From: Spirochaetia bacterium
GTDB lineage: Bacteria; Spirochaetota; Spirochaetia; Treponematales; Rectinemataceae
DNA: 64,000 nucleotides
Reading direction: 5' to 3'
Assembly (NCBI GenBank): GCA_029975555.1
Contig: JARKOY010000125.1
Coordinates: 62,001-126,000, forward strand
How positions within the stretch are numbered: the stretch's first letter is position 1; each line of letters opens with the position of its first letter. Below are positions 42,574 to 52,308 of the stretch, piece after piece. Below the pieces are notes generated by a model. The model ran no database searches, had not been told where the DNA came from, and saw only the letters and a program-made list of their open reading frames with translations. The translations under genes were made by a program, and so were the position numbers.

Positions 42574-43470
42574 TCATTTATTCTTCGAACCGTGCGGATG
42601 CGCCTGCTCGTAGACACGGCGCAGCCGCTCCATATCGACGTGGGCGTAGACCTGAGTGGTCGATATGCTCGAATGTCCAAGCATCTCCTGGACGACGCGC
42701 ATGTCGGCGCCGGCGGCGACGAGGTGCGTCGCGAAGCTGTGCCTGAACGTGTGCGGCGTCAGGTGTTTGCGGATGCCCGCCTCGAGGCGCCGCTTCTCTA
42801 CAATCTTTTCCGCGCCGCGTGGCGTGAGAGGAGCCCCCCTCGCATTGACGAAAATCCTGTCGTGTTCTCCGACGCCGAGCCTCTGCATGAGCGCGGTCCT
42901 ATAGGGCAGATATCGCCGTAGGGCCTCTTTCGCGGAATCGCAGAGGAACACGAGGCGCTCTTTCGCCCCCTTTCCCTTCACGCGGATCGAATCGGTGCCC
43001 GCAGCGAGGCGGGAAAGCTGCATGCCGCAGAGTTCGGAGATGCGGCACCCCGTGGAATACATCGTCTCGAGGAGGGCCCTGTCCCGAAGGTCGCAAAAGC
43101 CGTCGCCGACGATGCCGTCCAGAAAGTGCTTCGTTTCGTCCTCGAAGAGAAAGGAAGGCAGAACCCTGCCCGCAGGTATGTTTTCGACTTCGCGCGCGGG
43201 ATCCTTCGCCTCCGCGTGGAATTTCAGGCGGTAGCGGTAGAACCCTCGCACCGCGGAGAGACTGCGGTTGACGGAGGCCGGAGCCCGCTTCTCCATCACC
43301 AGGCTGCCCGCGAACGCACGGATATCGCTCGCATCGGCCTCATCGAGGTCTTTCCCCTCGAGGAAGGCCTCGTAACGCGCAAGATCACGCCTGTACACCT
43401 CGACGGTTTTGGGCGAGAGGCCCCGCACCGCATCGAGGTAGTCAAGGTAATCGAGGAGCCGCGCATCCAT
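42574..43470 (-). CDS. XerC/D-type tyrosine recombinase
   Basis: Site-specific recombinase of 298 residues, of the kind that resolves chromosome dimers at dif. The N-terminal SAM-like DNA-binding domain is about 1-95. Catalytic residues: Arg in [11 protein letters not shown], Lys in [19 protein letters not shown] (H-x-x-R), His in GHSSIS, and the Tyr in [10 protein letters not shown] second such gene lies at 46.7 kb, and together they could form the XerC/XerD pair. Which is which cannot be told by eye. It sits between topA and hslV. Confidence 0.92.
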   Translation of the reverse strand: MDARLLDYLDYLDAVRGLSPKTVEVYRRDLARYEAFLEGKDLDEADASDIRAFAGSLVMEKRAPASVNRSLSAVRGFYRYRLKFHAEAKDPAREVENIPAGRVLPSFLFEDETKHFLDGIVGDGFCDLRDRALLETMYSTGCRISELCGMQLSRLAAGTDSIRVKGKGAKERLVFLCDSAKEALRRYLPYRTALMQRLGVGEHDRIFVNARGAPLTPRGAEKIVEKRRLEAGIRKHLTPHTFRHSFATHLVAAGADMRVVQEMLGHSSISTTQVYAHVDMERLRRVYEQAHPHGSKNK

Positions 43471-43473
43471 GCT

Positions 43474-45636
43474 TCATTCGCCTCCCTGCGCTTCTTTGCC
43501 CTCGTCGCTGGCATGCAGGTAGTCGCACTGAGGGTTGATGCAGGCCTTGTGGTTGCCTCTTTTCTTGTCGTATCGTTCGACGAGGAACCAGCCACAGCGT
43601 GGGCATACGGCGTTCGTCGGCTTGTAGAGCGTCATAAAATCGCATTCGGGGTAATTGGAACACCCATAGAATTTTTTGCGTTTTCCCCTGGTGGAGACGC
43701 GCGGGACTATGTCGCCTCCGCATTTCGGGCACTTCGCGAGCGGCACGGACTTCGTGAAGGTGCACTCAGGAAAGCCCGAACAAGAGAGGAAATATCCGAA
43801 TCTCCCTAGTTTCTTGACCAGTGGGCGCCCACACGTGGGACATTGTTCGTCGGTTTTCTCGTCGAGCGCACCGTGCATATCCTCGAGCGCGTGCATGACA
43901 TCATCTACTTTCTCCTTAAAAGGGAAATAGAATTTCTTCAGCTCGTTGACCCAGTCGACGCTCTGCTCTTCCACCTTGTCCAGCATCGACTCCATCCTCG
44001 CGGTGAAGTTCGTGTTGATCACCTCCGGAAAGTTCTGGGACAGAATGTCGCTTATTATCTTGCCCAGCGCCGTGGGGACGAGTTGACGCTTATCTCTCTG
44101 CACATAGAAGCGCTCGATGAGCGTCTCGATCGTGGGCGCATAGGTGGACGGCCGTCCGATGCCCAGTTCCTCGAGTGCCCGCACAATCGAAGCATCGGTG
44201 TAGCGCGAAGGCCCCTGGGTGAAGTGCTGGACGCCCTCGATGGTATCGACATGGAGCGTCTCGCCTTTCTCGAAGGGAAGCCGATGACTCGTACGCTCTT
44301 CCTTGGATGCGCCGAGACGAATGACCTTATAGAATCCTTCTTCCACAAAACTCGAGGCAGAGCTGCGGAAGAGCCCCTCGCCGATCTGGATGTCCGCGGT
44401 GGCGGTTCGGATCACCGCCGGCTTCATCTGGGAGGCGACGAAACGTTCCCAGATGAGGGAATACAGTTTCAGGTGGTCGCCCTTCAAATAGCGCGCAGCT
44501 TCGTCGGGCGTGATGTCGATCCGCGTTGGCCTTATGGCTTCGTGCGCATCTTGTGCCGCGTTGCTGACGGAATAGCGTATGGGTGCCTCGGGCGTCTGGG
44601 CAGGAAAATACTTCGCAAGCCAGTCGTGCGCATCTCGCAGTGCGGACTCGGATATGCGCGTCGAATCGGTCCGCATGTAGGTGATGAGGCCGAGCCTCTG
44701 GTGCCCCATGTCGACGCCTTCGTAGAGCTGCTGGGCTATCTTCATCGTCTTTGTGCTCGTAAAACCGAGGCGATTTGCGGCAGCCTGCTGGAGCTTGGAT
44801 GTCGTAAAAGGAGGCTTGGGTTTGACGGTGCGGTCTATATACTGAATATCGCTCACCAGGGCAAGCTTTCCGGACAGGGTCGCAATGATCTTTTGCGCGT
44901 GCGCCTCGTCTTTGATCGCAGGTTTTTCTCCGCCGAGGAGGGTGAGCTCGGCGCGGACGGCATGCTGGTGGGCGCGCAGGTGCGCCTCGATCGTCCAGTA
45001 CTCTTCTGGAATGAACGATTCGACTTCCCTTTCTCGATCGCAGATGAGCTTGAGCGCCACGGACTGCACCCGTCCTGCGGAGAGCCCTGACTTCACCTTC
45101 TTCCAAAGCAGGGGGGAAAGGGTGTAGCCGACAAGCCGGTCGATGACGCGCCTCGCTTTCTGCGCCTCGACGAGGCTCATATTGATGTCCCTCGGGTGAT
45201 TCATCGCCTCCTGCACCGCAGGCTTTGTGATTTCATTGAAGGTCACCCTGTGTATGGGCGTCTGCTGCACCTTTTCTTTGAGGTATTTTCCTATTTGGTA
45301 CGCGATAGCCTCTCCCTCGCGGTCGGGGTCCGCCGCGAGCACGACGGCGCAAGAGCGTTTGGCCTCTTCGGTGAGCTCTCTGAGCTTCTCGGCCTTGCCG
45401 CGCACCGTGATGTACTCAGGCTCGAAGTCGTGCTCGATGTCGACCGCCATGCGCGATTTGGGAAGGTCGATCACCTGGCCATTCGAGGCGAGCACCCTGA
45501 AATGAGTGCCGAGATACTTCTCTATTGTCCGCGCCTTGGCAGGCGATTCGACGATGATGAGGGTCTTGGGTTTGGAAACGCCACACGCCGAGGGCGCATC
45601 CGAGGTCTTTTTATCTTTTTTCTTCGTTGCTGCCAT
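43474..45636 (-). CDS. topA: DNA topoisomerase I
   Basis: Type IA topoisomerase that relaxes negative supercoils, 720 residues. The TOPRIM domain starts KTLIIVESPAKARTIEKYLG, with DPDREGEAI holding the metal-binding acidic residues. The active-site Tyr is in LITYMRTDSTRIS. Three C-terminal four-cysteine zinc modules begin at CPTCGRPL, CPKCGGDI and CPRCGWFL. A short Lys/Thr-rich N-terminal tail precedes the fold. It abuts dprA (TGA directly followed by ATG). Confidence 0.97.
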   Translation of the reverse strand: MAATKKKDKKTSDAPSACGVSKPKTLIIVESPAKARTIEKYLGTHFRVLASNGQVIDLPKSRMAVDIEHDFEPEYITVRGKAEKLRELTEEAKRSCAVVLAADPDREGEAIAYQIGKYLKEKVQQTPIHRVTFNEITKPAVQEAMNHPRDINMSLVEAQKARRVIDRLVGYTLSPLLWKKVKSGLSAGRVQSVALKLICDREREVESFIPEEYWTIEAHLRAHQHAVRAELTLLGGEKPAIKDEAHAQKIIATLSGKLALVSDIQYIDRTVKPKPPFTTSKLQQAAANRLGFTSTKTMKIAQQLYEGVDMGHQRLGLITYMRTDSTRISESALRDAHDWLAKYFPAQTPEAPIRYSVSNAAQDAHEAIRPTRIDITPDEAARYLKGDHLKLYSLIWERFVASQMKPAVIRTATADIQIGEGLFRSSASSFVEEGFYKVIRLGASKEERTSHRLPFEKGETLHVDTIEGVQHFTQGPSRYTDASIVRALEELGIGRPSTYAPTIETLIERFYVQRDKRQLVPTALGKIISDILSQNFPEVINTNFTARMESMLDKVEEQSVDWVNELKKFYFPFKEKVDDVMHALEDMHGALDEKTDEQCPTCGRPLVKKLGRFGYFLSCSGFPECTFTKSVPLAKCPKCGGDIVPRVSTRGKRKKFYGCSNYPECDFMTLYKPTNAVCPRCGWFLVERYDKKRGNHKACINPQCDYLHASDEGKEAQGGE

Positions 45637-46659
45637 TCAATACTCCTTCGGTTGCGGCTGGCGTACCGCGTTGGTTACAAAGGCCCAATCCCAGATGCCT
45701 GCTCCATGAAACAATGCGCCGATCTCGGCGCCGCTGTGTACGGCGCATGCGCCTTCCCTTGCGAGCGCGTCCGCGCCGGCGTTTCGTGAAGAGCCGAGAC
45801 AGGCTGCGGCAACGGCGACATCCCTCCCTTCGCTGAGCGCCAATTCTGCGGTGATGAGGGCCCCCGACTTCTCAGGGGCTTCGACGACCAGCGTGAGCTT
45901 GGAAAGGCCTGCGAGGATGCGATTCCGTTCGGGGAAACGATATCGATCGAGGCTCACACCAGGAGGATATTCCGTCGCGAGGCAGCCGCCTGCGTCGAGT
46001 ATCGCGGCGGCGAGGGGCGCATTCGAGGGCGGGTACACCCGGTCCACCCCGCAGGGGAGCACGGCGATCGTAGGAGCGACACCGCTCTGCAGAGCGCCGC
46101 GGTGCGCCCCCGCGTCCACCCCCCGTGCCAGCCCCGACACCACGCTGAAGCCCGCATCCGCGGCTTCCTTCGCGAGACTCACCGCGGCGCGGAGCCCGCG
46201 CCAGCTGGGCATCCTCGTCCCCACCACGGTCACCCCCGGCCAGCGCAGGGCGCGGCAATTCCCGCGCACGAAGAGGCCGAAGGGCGCCCTGTGGATTTCC
46301 CTCAGGAGTGGGGGATATTCCTTGTCGGTGACAGAGATGAATGTCGCGCCGAGCCTCTCCACTATTTTCGCATCCCGCTCGGCCTGCGCCCACACGCGGG
46401 CCATGTCCGGCAATTGGGCATGTATTGAACGGTATAAAAAGCTTTCGATTTCGGCAAGGCCCAACGACACAAAATGTTCCCTGTCCCGAACCTGTTCCAA
46501 AAGCAGAATCTGTTCTTGCCAGCTCAGGAAATGTAGCCTGTGCATGGCCAGTTTGAGCGACAGAGGGAGAGAGTCGAGCGGCGGCAACACTGTGGAAATC
46601 CGATCGAGTTCTGCCTGGATGAGCGCGGCGCGGGCGCGGTGCGGCCTTCTGTGTGCCAT
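45637..46659 (-). CDS. dprA: DNA processing protein DprA (Smf)
   Basis: Binds incoming single-stranded DNA and loads RecA in natural transformation; also widely conserved outside competent species. It has 340 residues. The Rossmann-like domain shows VTVVGTRMPSWRGLRAA, SGLARGVDAGAHRGAL, LPCGVDRVYPPSN and [13 protein letters not shown] helical (SAM/HhH-like) N-terminal region lies at 1-100. The start at 46659 has GGAGG 7 nt before it. No other competence genes are seen in the window. Confidence 0.94.
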   Translation of the reverse strand: MAHRRPHRARAALIQAELDRISTVLPPLDSLPLSLKLAMHRLHFLSWQEQILLLEQVRDREHFVSLGLAEIESFLYRSIHAQLPDMARVWAQAERDAKIVERLGATFISVTDKEYPPLLREIHRAPFGLFVRGNCRALRWPGVTVVGTRMPSWRGLRAAVSLAKEAADAGFSVVSGLARGVDAGAHRGALQSGVAPTIAVLPCGVDRVYPPSNAPLAAAILDAGGCLATEYPPGVSLDRYRFPERNRILAGLSKLTLVVEAPEKSGALITAELALSEGRDVAVAAACLGSSRNAGADALAREGACAVHSGAEIGALFHGAGIWDWAFVTNAVRQPQPKEY

Positions 46660-46716
46660 TGAGTATCCTCCACGTGTATTGACGCGCCGCAGGGCGCCCG
46701 CCGCTTTCATATTCTG

Positions 46717-47595
46717 CTATTTCCTCGGAAAATATTCTCTGTGATACATGCCGAGCGAAGCCTCGTCCACGTGTGTATATATCTGCGTGGTCGCGATGTC
46801 GGTATGCCCCAAAAGCTCCTGGACGGTCCGCAGGTCCGCCCCTCCCGCGAGCAAGTGCGTGGCGAAGCTGTGCCTGAAGGTGTGGACCTTCGCCTTCACC
46901 CCCGACTTTGCGCGTATCTGGCTGAAACGTTTCCAAATGCCTTTCCGTGAGATACCGCTTCCCTCCTGATTCAGAAACACAAAATCGGACTTGCCGTGCT
47001 TCTCGAGCAGAGGGCGAGCCTCTGTCAGATAGCGCATCATCCACGACAGCGCCTCTTCTCCGAAGGGTACGAGGCGCTCCTTCCTGCGCTTGCCGAACAC
47101 CCTCAGCAGTTTCTCCTCGAGATAGAGCTGCTGGAAGGTGAGTCCAGCCGCTTCGGAGATTCTCAGCCCACAGGAATATATGAGCTCGAACAGTGCTCTG
47201 TCCCTGAGACCGTTGGGCGTCGTGATGTCGATAGATTCGAGGACATGCTCGATCGATTCGGGATCGAGCACATCGGGGAGGTTTCTGTCTTGCCTGGGGG
47301 TGCGAATCTGGATCGAAGGGTCATCGGACCTCAATTTTTCGCTGAGGCAGAATCGATAGAACGAGTGGAGGCTCGCGACGATGCGCGCCATCGTCGTCCG
47401 CTGGAGGCCCGTCTGAGAACGCGCGACGAGGTAGGCGAGGAGGTCTTCTCCCTCCGCATCGAGCGGTGTCTTCCCTTGGCGGGCGAGGAAGTTCTCAAGC
47501 ATCTCTATCTCGCGGATATAGACGTCGGCAGTCAAGGCCGAACGCCTTCGGCTCGAAAGGAGGTAGGCCTGAAAACGCCGCACGAGGATAGTCAC
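46717..47595 (-). CDS. XerC/D-type tyrosine recombinase (second copy, next to ftsZ)
   Basis: Recombinase of 292 residues. Catalytic residues: Arg in [11 protein letters not shown], Lys in [20 protein letters not shown], His in GHTDIA, and Tyr in TTQIYTHVD. It overlaps the ftsZ stop by 4 nt, tying dimer resolution to division at the expression level. It differs clearly from the copy at 42.6 kb, so this is a XerC/XerD-type pair rather than a recent duplication. A 57-bp gap to dprA follows. Confidence 0.92.
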   Translation of the reverse strand: MTILVRRFQAYLLSSRRRSALTADVYIREIEMLENFLARQGKTPLDAEGEDLLAYLVARSQTGLQRTTMARIVASLHSFYRFCLSEKLRSDDPSIQIRTPRQDRNLPDVLDPESIEHVLESIDITTPNGLRDRALFELIYSCGLRISEAAGLTFQQLYLEEKLLRVFGKRRKERLVPFGEEALSWMMRYLTEARPLLEKHGKSDFVFLNQEGSGISRKGIWKRFSQIRAKSGVKAKVHTFRHSFATHLLAGGADLRTVQELLGHTDIATTQIYTHVDEASLGMYHREYFPRK

Positions 47596-48839
47596 CGTCG
47601 GCCCCCGAAATCCTCGGACATGAGCCGTTTGTTGCGCAGCGCCGTCGGAATATCGAATTCGTCGCCGTCAGCCTCTGCGTCGAAGCTGATCTTGCCGAAA
47701 CTATCCTTGGGAGTTGGCCTGTCTCTGCCATCGGCTGGTCTGTCTCTCTCTTGAGTCGGCTTGTCTTCACGGAATGGCCACTCGCTGGGGCTTAAAAATT
47801 CGCTGGGGCGGCTCGATCCAAGCGGCATGCTTATGCCTGTCTTGGAGGGCGTCTTGTCGCTGAGTTTTTGGCGGGCCGCCCCGAAGCCAGTCGCAATCAC
47901 CGTCACGCGCACCTCATCCTTCAGGGCGGTGTCGGTGACCACGCCTGCGATGATGTGTGCATCCTCGGCGGCCTTCGAGGTGATGAGGTCGATGACATCC
48001 TGATACTCGGTGAGCGAAAAGTCTTCCCCGCAGGTGACGTTGACGAGGATGTTGCGGGCGCCCTCAATCCGTGCATCGTCGAGGAGAGGATTGTTGACGG
48101 CTTTCTCGGCGGCATCTTGGGCGCGGTTTTCACCGCTGCCGACCCCAATGCCCATGATCGCATCGCCCTGACCCTCCATCACCGTCCGGACATCGGCGAA
48201 GTCGATGTTGATATCCCCCGCGAGGGTGATGAGGTCGGAGATTCCCTGCACGCCTTGCCTGAGCACCTCGTCCGCGATGCGGAAGGCTTCTTTGAGCGGC
48301 GTCTTCTTGTCCACGACCTTGAGGAGGTTCTGGTTCGGTATCACGATGACGGTGTCGGCCGCCTGCTTCAATTTTCCGAAACCTTCTTCAGCGATGCGGT
48401 TGACGACCCTGCCCTCAAAGGCGAAGGGCTTGGTCACGACGGCGACGGTGAGGGCACCGAGGTCTCGGGCGGTTTGTGCGATGATGGGCGCAGAGCCTGT
48501 CCCTGTGCCTCCTCCAAGGCCTGCGGTGACAAACACCATGTCGGCGCCGCGCAGCGCCTGTTCGATCTTATCCCGATCCTCGACGGCCGCCTTTTCCCCA
48601 ATTTCGGGTTTACCTCCGGCACCGAGCCCCTTGGTGATCTTCGCGCCGATTCCCAGTCTGATTTCGGCCTTGGAGCGCCCCAAATCCTGCAGATCGGTGT
48701 TCACCGCAATGAACTGCACATTCTTGAGTCCCGCCATGATCATGCGGTTGACGGCGTTCGAGCCGCCGCCGCCTGTCCCTATCACCTTGATCACGGTGGG
48801 GCTGCCTATACCATTGTCATCCACAAGTTCGATCGCCAT
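47592..48839 (-). CDS. ftsZ: cell division protein FtsZ
   Basis: Tubulin-like GTPase that forms the division ring, 415 residues. The GTP-binding domain has [15 protein letters not shown] and the tubulin signature [10 protein letters not shown]; the T7 loop is [12 protein letters not shown] charged linker of about 60 residues leads to the C-terminal peptide [13 protein letters not shown], where the usual IPxFLR has Ala in place of the aromatic, with ten residues after it. GAGGAGG directly abuts an ATG at 48845 but lies 6 nt before ATG 48839, which is therefore taken as the start. Confidence 0.97.
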   Translation of the reverse strand: MAIELVDDNGIGSPTVIKVIGTGGGGSNAVNRMIMAGLKNVQFIAVNTDLQDLGRSKAEIRLGIGAKITKGLGAGGKPEIGEKAAVEDRDKIEQALRGADMVFVTAGLGGGTGTGSAPIIAQTARDLGALTVAVVTKPFAFEGRVVNRIAEEGFGKLKQAADTVIVIPNQNLLKVVDKKTPLKEAFRIADEVLRQGVQGISDLITLAGDINIDFADVRTVMEGQGDAIMGIGVGSGENRAQDAAEKAVNNPLLDDARIEGARNILVNVTCGEDFSLTEYQDVIDLITSKAAEDAHIIAGVVTDTALKDEVRVTVIATGFGAARQKLSDKTPSKTGISMPLGSSRPSEFLSPSEWPFREDKPTQERDRPADGRDRPTPKDSFGKISFDAEADGDEFDIPTALRNKRLMSEDFGGRR

Positions 48840-48860
48840 AGTCATCCTCCTCGGCCAAAA

Positions 48861-50102
48861 TTAAAAAAATCTGTCCTTTATCCACTGCATGAGCGAAAAG
48901 CCGCCCTGTCTGCCTTTCCGCGTCTTCTTTCTGCTGCCGCCCGATTCGGCGATGGCCCCCGTTCTCTCTGCCTCAAGGAGGGCCACGCCCACCACGGCAG
49001 AGAAGGCTGGAGAGCGATACTCTACGTCCAAACCGCTCAGTGCGGCCGGAGCGCCGATTCTGACAGGCACACCGAAAATCGAACGCGCGCACTCGTCGAT
49101 GTGCGGCAGGAGCGCTGATCCGCCGGTGAGCACGACGCCCGCCTTGATGAGGTCCTTGAGCCCATTCTTCATGAGCCGCTCGTTGACCATCTCGAAGATT
49201 TCCTCCACGCGCGGCTGCACGATGGAGACGAGCTTCCTCCGCTCGAGCTCGACTGGTTCTCTTGCCCCAAAACCAGGCACGATGACCGTCTCGTCCGGAT
49301 CCACCGCGTCGGACCAAGCCGCCCCGGACTCCTTTTTGAGTCGCTCCGCCGCATCGACGGGGATGCTGAGCATGATCGAGATGTCGCCGGTAATCTGGCT
49401 GCCGCCCGCTGGCACCGCAGACGTAAAGACCGGCTCGCTCTCCGAAAAGATCATGAAGTCGGTCGTACCCCCGCCGACATCGATCAGAAGACATCCCAGA
49501 TCGCGCTCATCCTCCGTGAGGACCGTGCGCGCGCAGCCCAGAATGCCGAGGTAACTCTGCTCGACGCGATACCCCGCCCTCGTGACGCACTTGAACATGT
49601 TCTGCACAGTCGACACCGAACCGGTGATGATGTGTACCCCGCACTCGAGGCGCACGCCGGTCATGTGCAGCGGATTGCGTATTCCTTTTTGATCATCGAC
49701 GGTGTAGGAGCGCGGTATCACGTGTAAAATTTCTCGATCCATGGAAATCGAGACGGCGCGGGCCGCTTCGTGGACCCTGGCGATGTCCTCCTGAGTGATC
49801 TCCCTTCCGCGGCCCGTCACCGCAACCTGCCCATTGGTATTGAAACTTTCGACATTCGCGCCGGAAAGGGCGAGCGACACTGCCCGGATGTCCACTCCTG
49901 ACATAAGCTCTGCTGCATCGAGCGCCGAGGTGATGCTGTTCAGTGTTCCCTCGATGTTGAGGACGACGCCCCTGCGCAGCCCGTTTGAAGGCGCTGTGCC
50001 AATGCCTACGATTTCAAATTCGCCATGCTCGTTGAATCCTCCGACGACCGCCTTGGTGACGGAGGTCCCGATATCGAGGGCGACAATACTTGTTTCAGCC
50101 AG
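48861..50102 (-). CDS. ftsA: cell division protein FtsA (apparent CTG start)
   Basis: Actin-like ATPase that tethers FtsZ to the membrane. It has 413 residues when read from CTG 50102. The conserved N-terminus SIVALDIGTSVTKAVVGG (phosphate-1 loop) lies upstream of the first ATG (49904), so that ATG would remove ~66 residues of ATPase core. No ATG, GTG or TTG exists in frame near the N-terminus. AAAGGAGG (50116-50109) sits exactly 6 nt before CTG. Other motifs: DVGGGTTDFMIF (phosphate 2), VVLTGGSALLPHI (adenosine), and a C-terminal amphipathic helix GGFSLMQWIKDRFF for membrane binding. The start overlaps the ftsQ stop by 8 nt. ATT a few codons later is a less likely start. Confidence 0.93.
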   Translation of the reverse strand: MAETSIVALDIGTSVTKAVVGGFNEHGEFEIVGIGTAPSNGLRRGVVLNIEGTLNSITSALDAAELMSGVDIRAVSLALSGANVESFNTNGQVAVTGRGREITQEDIARVHEAARAVSISMDREILHVIPRSYTVDDQKGIRNPLHMTGVRLECGVHIITGSVSTVQNMFKCVTRAGYRVEQSYLGILGCARTVLTEDERDLGCLLIDVGGGTTDFMIFSESEPVFTSAVPAGGSQITGDISIMLSIPVDAAERLKKESGAAWSDAVDPDETVIVPGFGAREPVELERRKLVSIVQPRVEEIFEMVNERLMKNGLKDLIKAGVVLTGGSALLPHIDECARSIFGVPVRIGAPAALSGLDVEYRSPAFSAVVGVALLEAERTGAIAESGGSRKKTRKGRQGGFSLMQWIKDRFF

Positions 50103-51165
50103 AGACGGCCTCCTTTGCCTGATATACGACAGTGCCTGCGTGAAAATCTATCTCGCTGGGCTGGTTTCCCAACCCCCGCGAACGGAGAATGTCGAGCACG
50201 ACCAACGCGCTGCGGAGCGCGTCGGTGTCGAATTTGAGTGGCAGCCGCACTGCAGTCTTCATATGCACGGGATAGAGCAAAAGCTCGACGCTGCTCCCCG
50301 AGATCCTTTCGACCCGTATCTCTGAAAAAGCCCTGAGAAGTTCCGGCGAGTCTCGCTTGACCGCGGCGAGTTCAACAAAGAGAGGCTTGAGCAAGTCCGG
50401 CAAGCGTTGACCAGGGCTGAACTGCTCGAATTGAATGCCTGAGATCACCGGCAGTTCTGGGTTCCTGGAGTCTTCGGCGTCTATCGATGCAAAGGCGATT
50501 CCCTCTCCGTCCACGAGGACCAACTTTGTGCCCTGTTCAGTATTGATCATGATCGAGGCGACCGCAGACCTCTCCTGGATTTCGATTGCGAGCGCAGAGG
50601 GCAGCACCCTGTGCACCCTCGCGCGCGCGACTCGGGGGTTGAGCTCGATGCTCCGCTCGATCTCGTGCAGATTCAGCGAGAACAGATTCTCATTGCCGAT
50701 GTCTCCAAGTGCGGCAAGTATCGCGTTCTCCGACAGCGTCTCGAGTCCACTGATTCGGATAGCCTCTATTTTGGTGACGCGGGGCAAGGTCACCGCAAGA
50801 CCTGCGGCAGCGAGGCACAAGACCACAAGCAAGAGCAAAAGGCGCACGCCTGTGTTTTTTTCCCGCTGCACTGCAGGCTTAACAGCCTCACTCAACTTTT
50901 CCGCCGAGTCTGAAAGTGGCGTGATGGTCGCGGGGCCGATTCGCCCGGCCAGAGGCTCCAGATTGATGGGACTTGCCTTCCGACGATCGGTTTTGGATTT
51001 GGACTCGCGTCCCCTCTGAACCGATGGGGCGGCACCGATGCCCGGTACCGAGGTTTCCCGTCGCGTCGTGGCGCGCAAAATGTCGACCGAGTAGGTATCG
51101 GAGACAGAGAGGAGCGATCGCGCTCTCTTTGGAGTGATGTGTCCCTGCACCTCGACATCAGTCAT
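50095..51165 (-). CDS. ftsQ: cell division protein FtsQ/DivIB
   Basis: Bitopic divisome protein of 356 residues. A cytosolic N-terminal part of ~105 residues, longer than usual and rich in Arg, Ser and Lys, precedes one membrane helix (LLLLLVVLCLAAAGLAVTL). The POTRA domain begins KIEAIRISGLETLSENAILA and continues with PRVARARVHRVLPSALAIEI. GGGAG precedes the start, which overlaps the ftsW stop by 8 nt. Confidence 0.9.
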   Translation of the reverse strand: MTDVEVQGHITPKRARSLLSVSDTYSVDILRATTRRETSVPGIGAAPSVQRGRESKSKTDRRKASPINLEPLAGRIGPATITPLSDSAEKLSEAVKPAVQREKNTGVRLLLLLVVLCLAAAGLAVTLPRVTKIEAIRISGLETLSENAILAALGDIGNENLFSLNLHEIERSIELNPRVARARVHRVLPSALAIEIQERSAVASIMINTEQGTKLVLVDGEGIAFASIDAEDSRNPELPVISGIQFEQFSPGQRLPDLLKPLFVELAAVKRDSPELLRAFSEIRVERISGSSVELLLYPVHMKTAVRLPLKFDTDALRSALVVLDILRSRGLGNQPSEIDFHAGTVVYQAKEAVSG

Positions 51166-52300
51166 GTGCTGCTCCCTTCACTGTACATTCGCAGCCTCGC
51201 GAGAGGTTTATCAGAATGCCACACGAAATTGCGCTCATGAGGGCGGCAGAGCCACCAGACGAAAAGAACGGCAGCGCCAGTCCGGTCGTGGGCATAATTC
51301 CTGTGACCACCGCCAAATTGAGAAGTATCTGTAATGACAGAAGCGTCATGAGGCCAAAACCTGCAAGCTTCGAAAAGTAATCTGCCCCAGAAAGCCGAGC
51401 TCCCGCCCTCACCAGAATAAAGGCCCACAGGGCCACGACGACGACCACACCGACCAGCCCCGCTTCCTCCACAAAGGCCGCAAATATAAAATCCGACTGA
51501 ACTTCTGGGATGGAACTGATCTTCAGGCTCCCGAGGCCTACGCCCTTGCCCCAGAGTCCGCCCGCGCGAATCGCCCTCAGCGCGCTGTACATCTGGTAAT
51601 TCACCGTATGGGCGTGTTGGTCGGGCATCAAAAACCCCACCAGGCGCTGCACGCGGTACTGCGAAGAAAAGATCATAAGAACGCCGTAAAGAATCAAAAA
51701 TAGACTCAGGCTGCCGATGAACACGAGCGGCGTGCCCGCGAGGAAGAGCATGGCGAGCGCGATGACGAGCACCATGATCGAGGTTGAAAAATCCTGCTGC
51801 AGAAAAATCAGGACCGCCGATATCGCGACCACGATGACGGCAGGCAGCGTCGCCACCCCGGATTCCACCACGCGCTCCTTGCGCTTCTCGAGGAAGGAGG
51901 CGAGGTAGAGGACCATGATGGGTTTCCACAGCTCGGATGGCTGCAGCGTGAATGATCCGATCCCGATCCAGCGGCGTCCACCGTTGATCGTCAAACCCAG
52001 GGGGGTGGCAATGGGCAGCGCCAATCCGACGATCCCAAGGAGCACGGCGACGGGCAGCAGGGCACGGAGCAACCCCAAAGGGACGATTGCCGCAATGCCC
52101 ATACAGGCGAGCGACAAGGCATACAGAGCAGCCTGTTTGCCGATTATCGAGTAAGGGCCGCCATTTCTTATTGCGAACCCTATCGATCCCGACCAGAGGG
52201 CAGACAGTCCGATCAGCGACACGACAAGAATGGCACTTATCATCTGCCAATCCGTCCAGCGTGATGCGAGACTATACTCCGCTCCACTCTCTTTCTTCAT
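51158..52300 (-). CDS. ftsW: FtsW, SEDS-family peptidoglycan glycosyltransferase
   Basis: Polytopic inner-membrane enzyme that polymerises lipid II at the septum, 380 residues with about ten membrane segments. SEDS motifs are present: NGGRRWIGIGSFTLQPSEL, FLQQDFSTSIM (with the catalytic Asp region), NYQMYSALRAIRAGGLWGKG and LPFFSSGGSAALMSAISCGI. The start at 52300 follows GAGGGG; an in-frame ATG at 52366 would overlap mraY. FtsW needs a class b PBP (FtsI), which is not encoded in this cluster. Confidence 0.94.
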   Translation of the reverse strand: MKKESGAEYSLASRWTDWQMISAILVVSLIGLSALWSGSIGFAIRNGGPYSIIGKQAALYALSLACMGIAAIVPLGLLRALLPVAVLLGIVGLALPIATPLGLTINGGRRWIGIGSFTLQPSELWKPIMVLYLASFLEKRKERVVESGVATLPAVIVVAISAVLIFLQQDFSTSIMVLVIALAMLFLAGTPLVFIGSLSLFLILYGVLMIFSSQYRVQRLVGFLMPDQHAHTVNYQMYSALRAIRAGGLWGKGVGLGSLKISSIPEVQSDFIFAAFVEEAGLVGVVVVVALWAFILVRAGARLSGADYFSKLAGFGLMTLLSLQILLNLAVVTGIMPTTGLALPFFSSGGSAALMSAISCGILINLSRGCECTVKGAAHD

Positions 52301-52308
52301 GCCACCCC

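Noticed and set aside
42574-47595. Mobile element or integron suggested by two tyrosine recombinases flanking dprA-topA
   Set aside because: Both recombinases are of the housekeeping Xer type. There are no att-like repeats or cargo, composition matches the neighbours, and the order fits what I recall of treponemal genomes.
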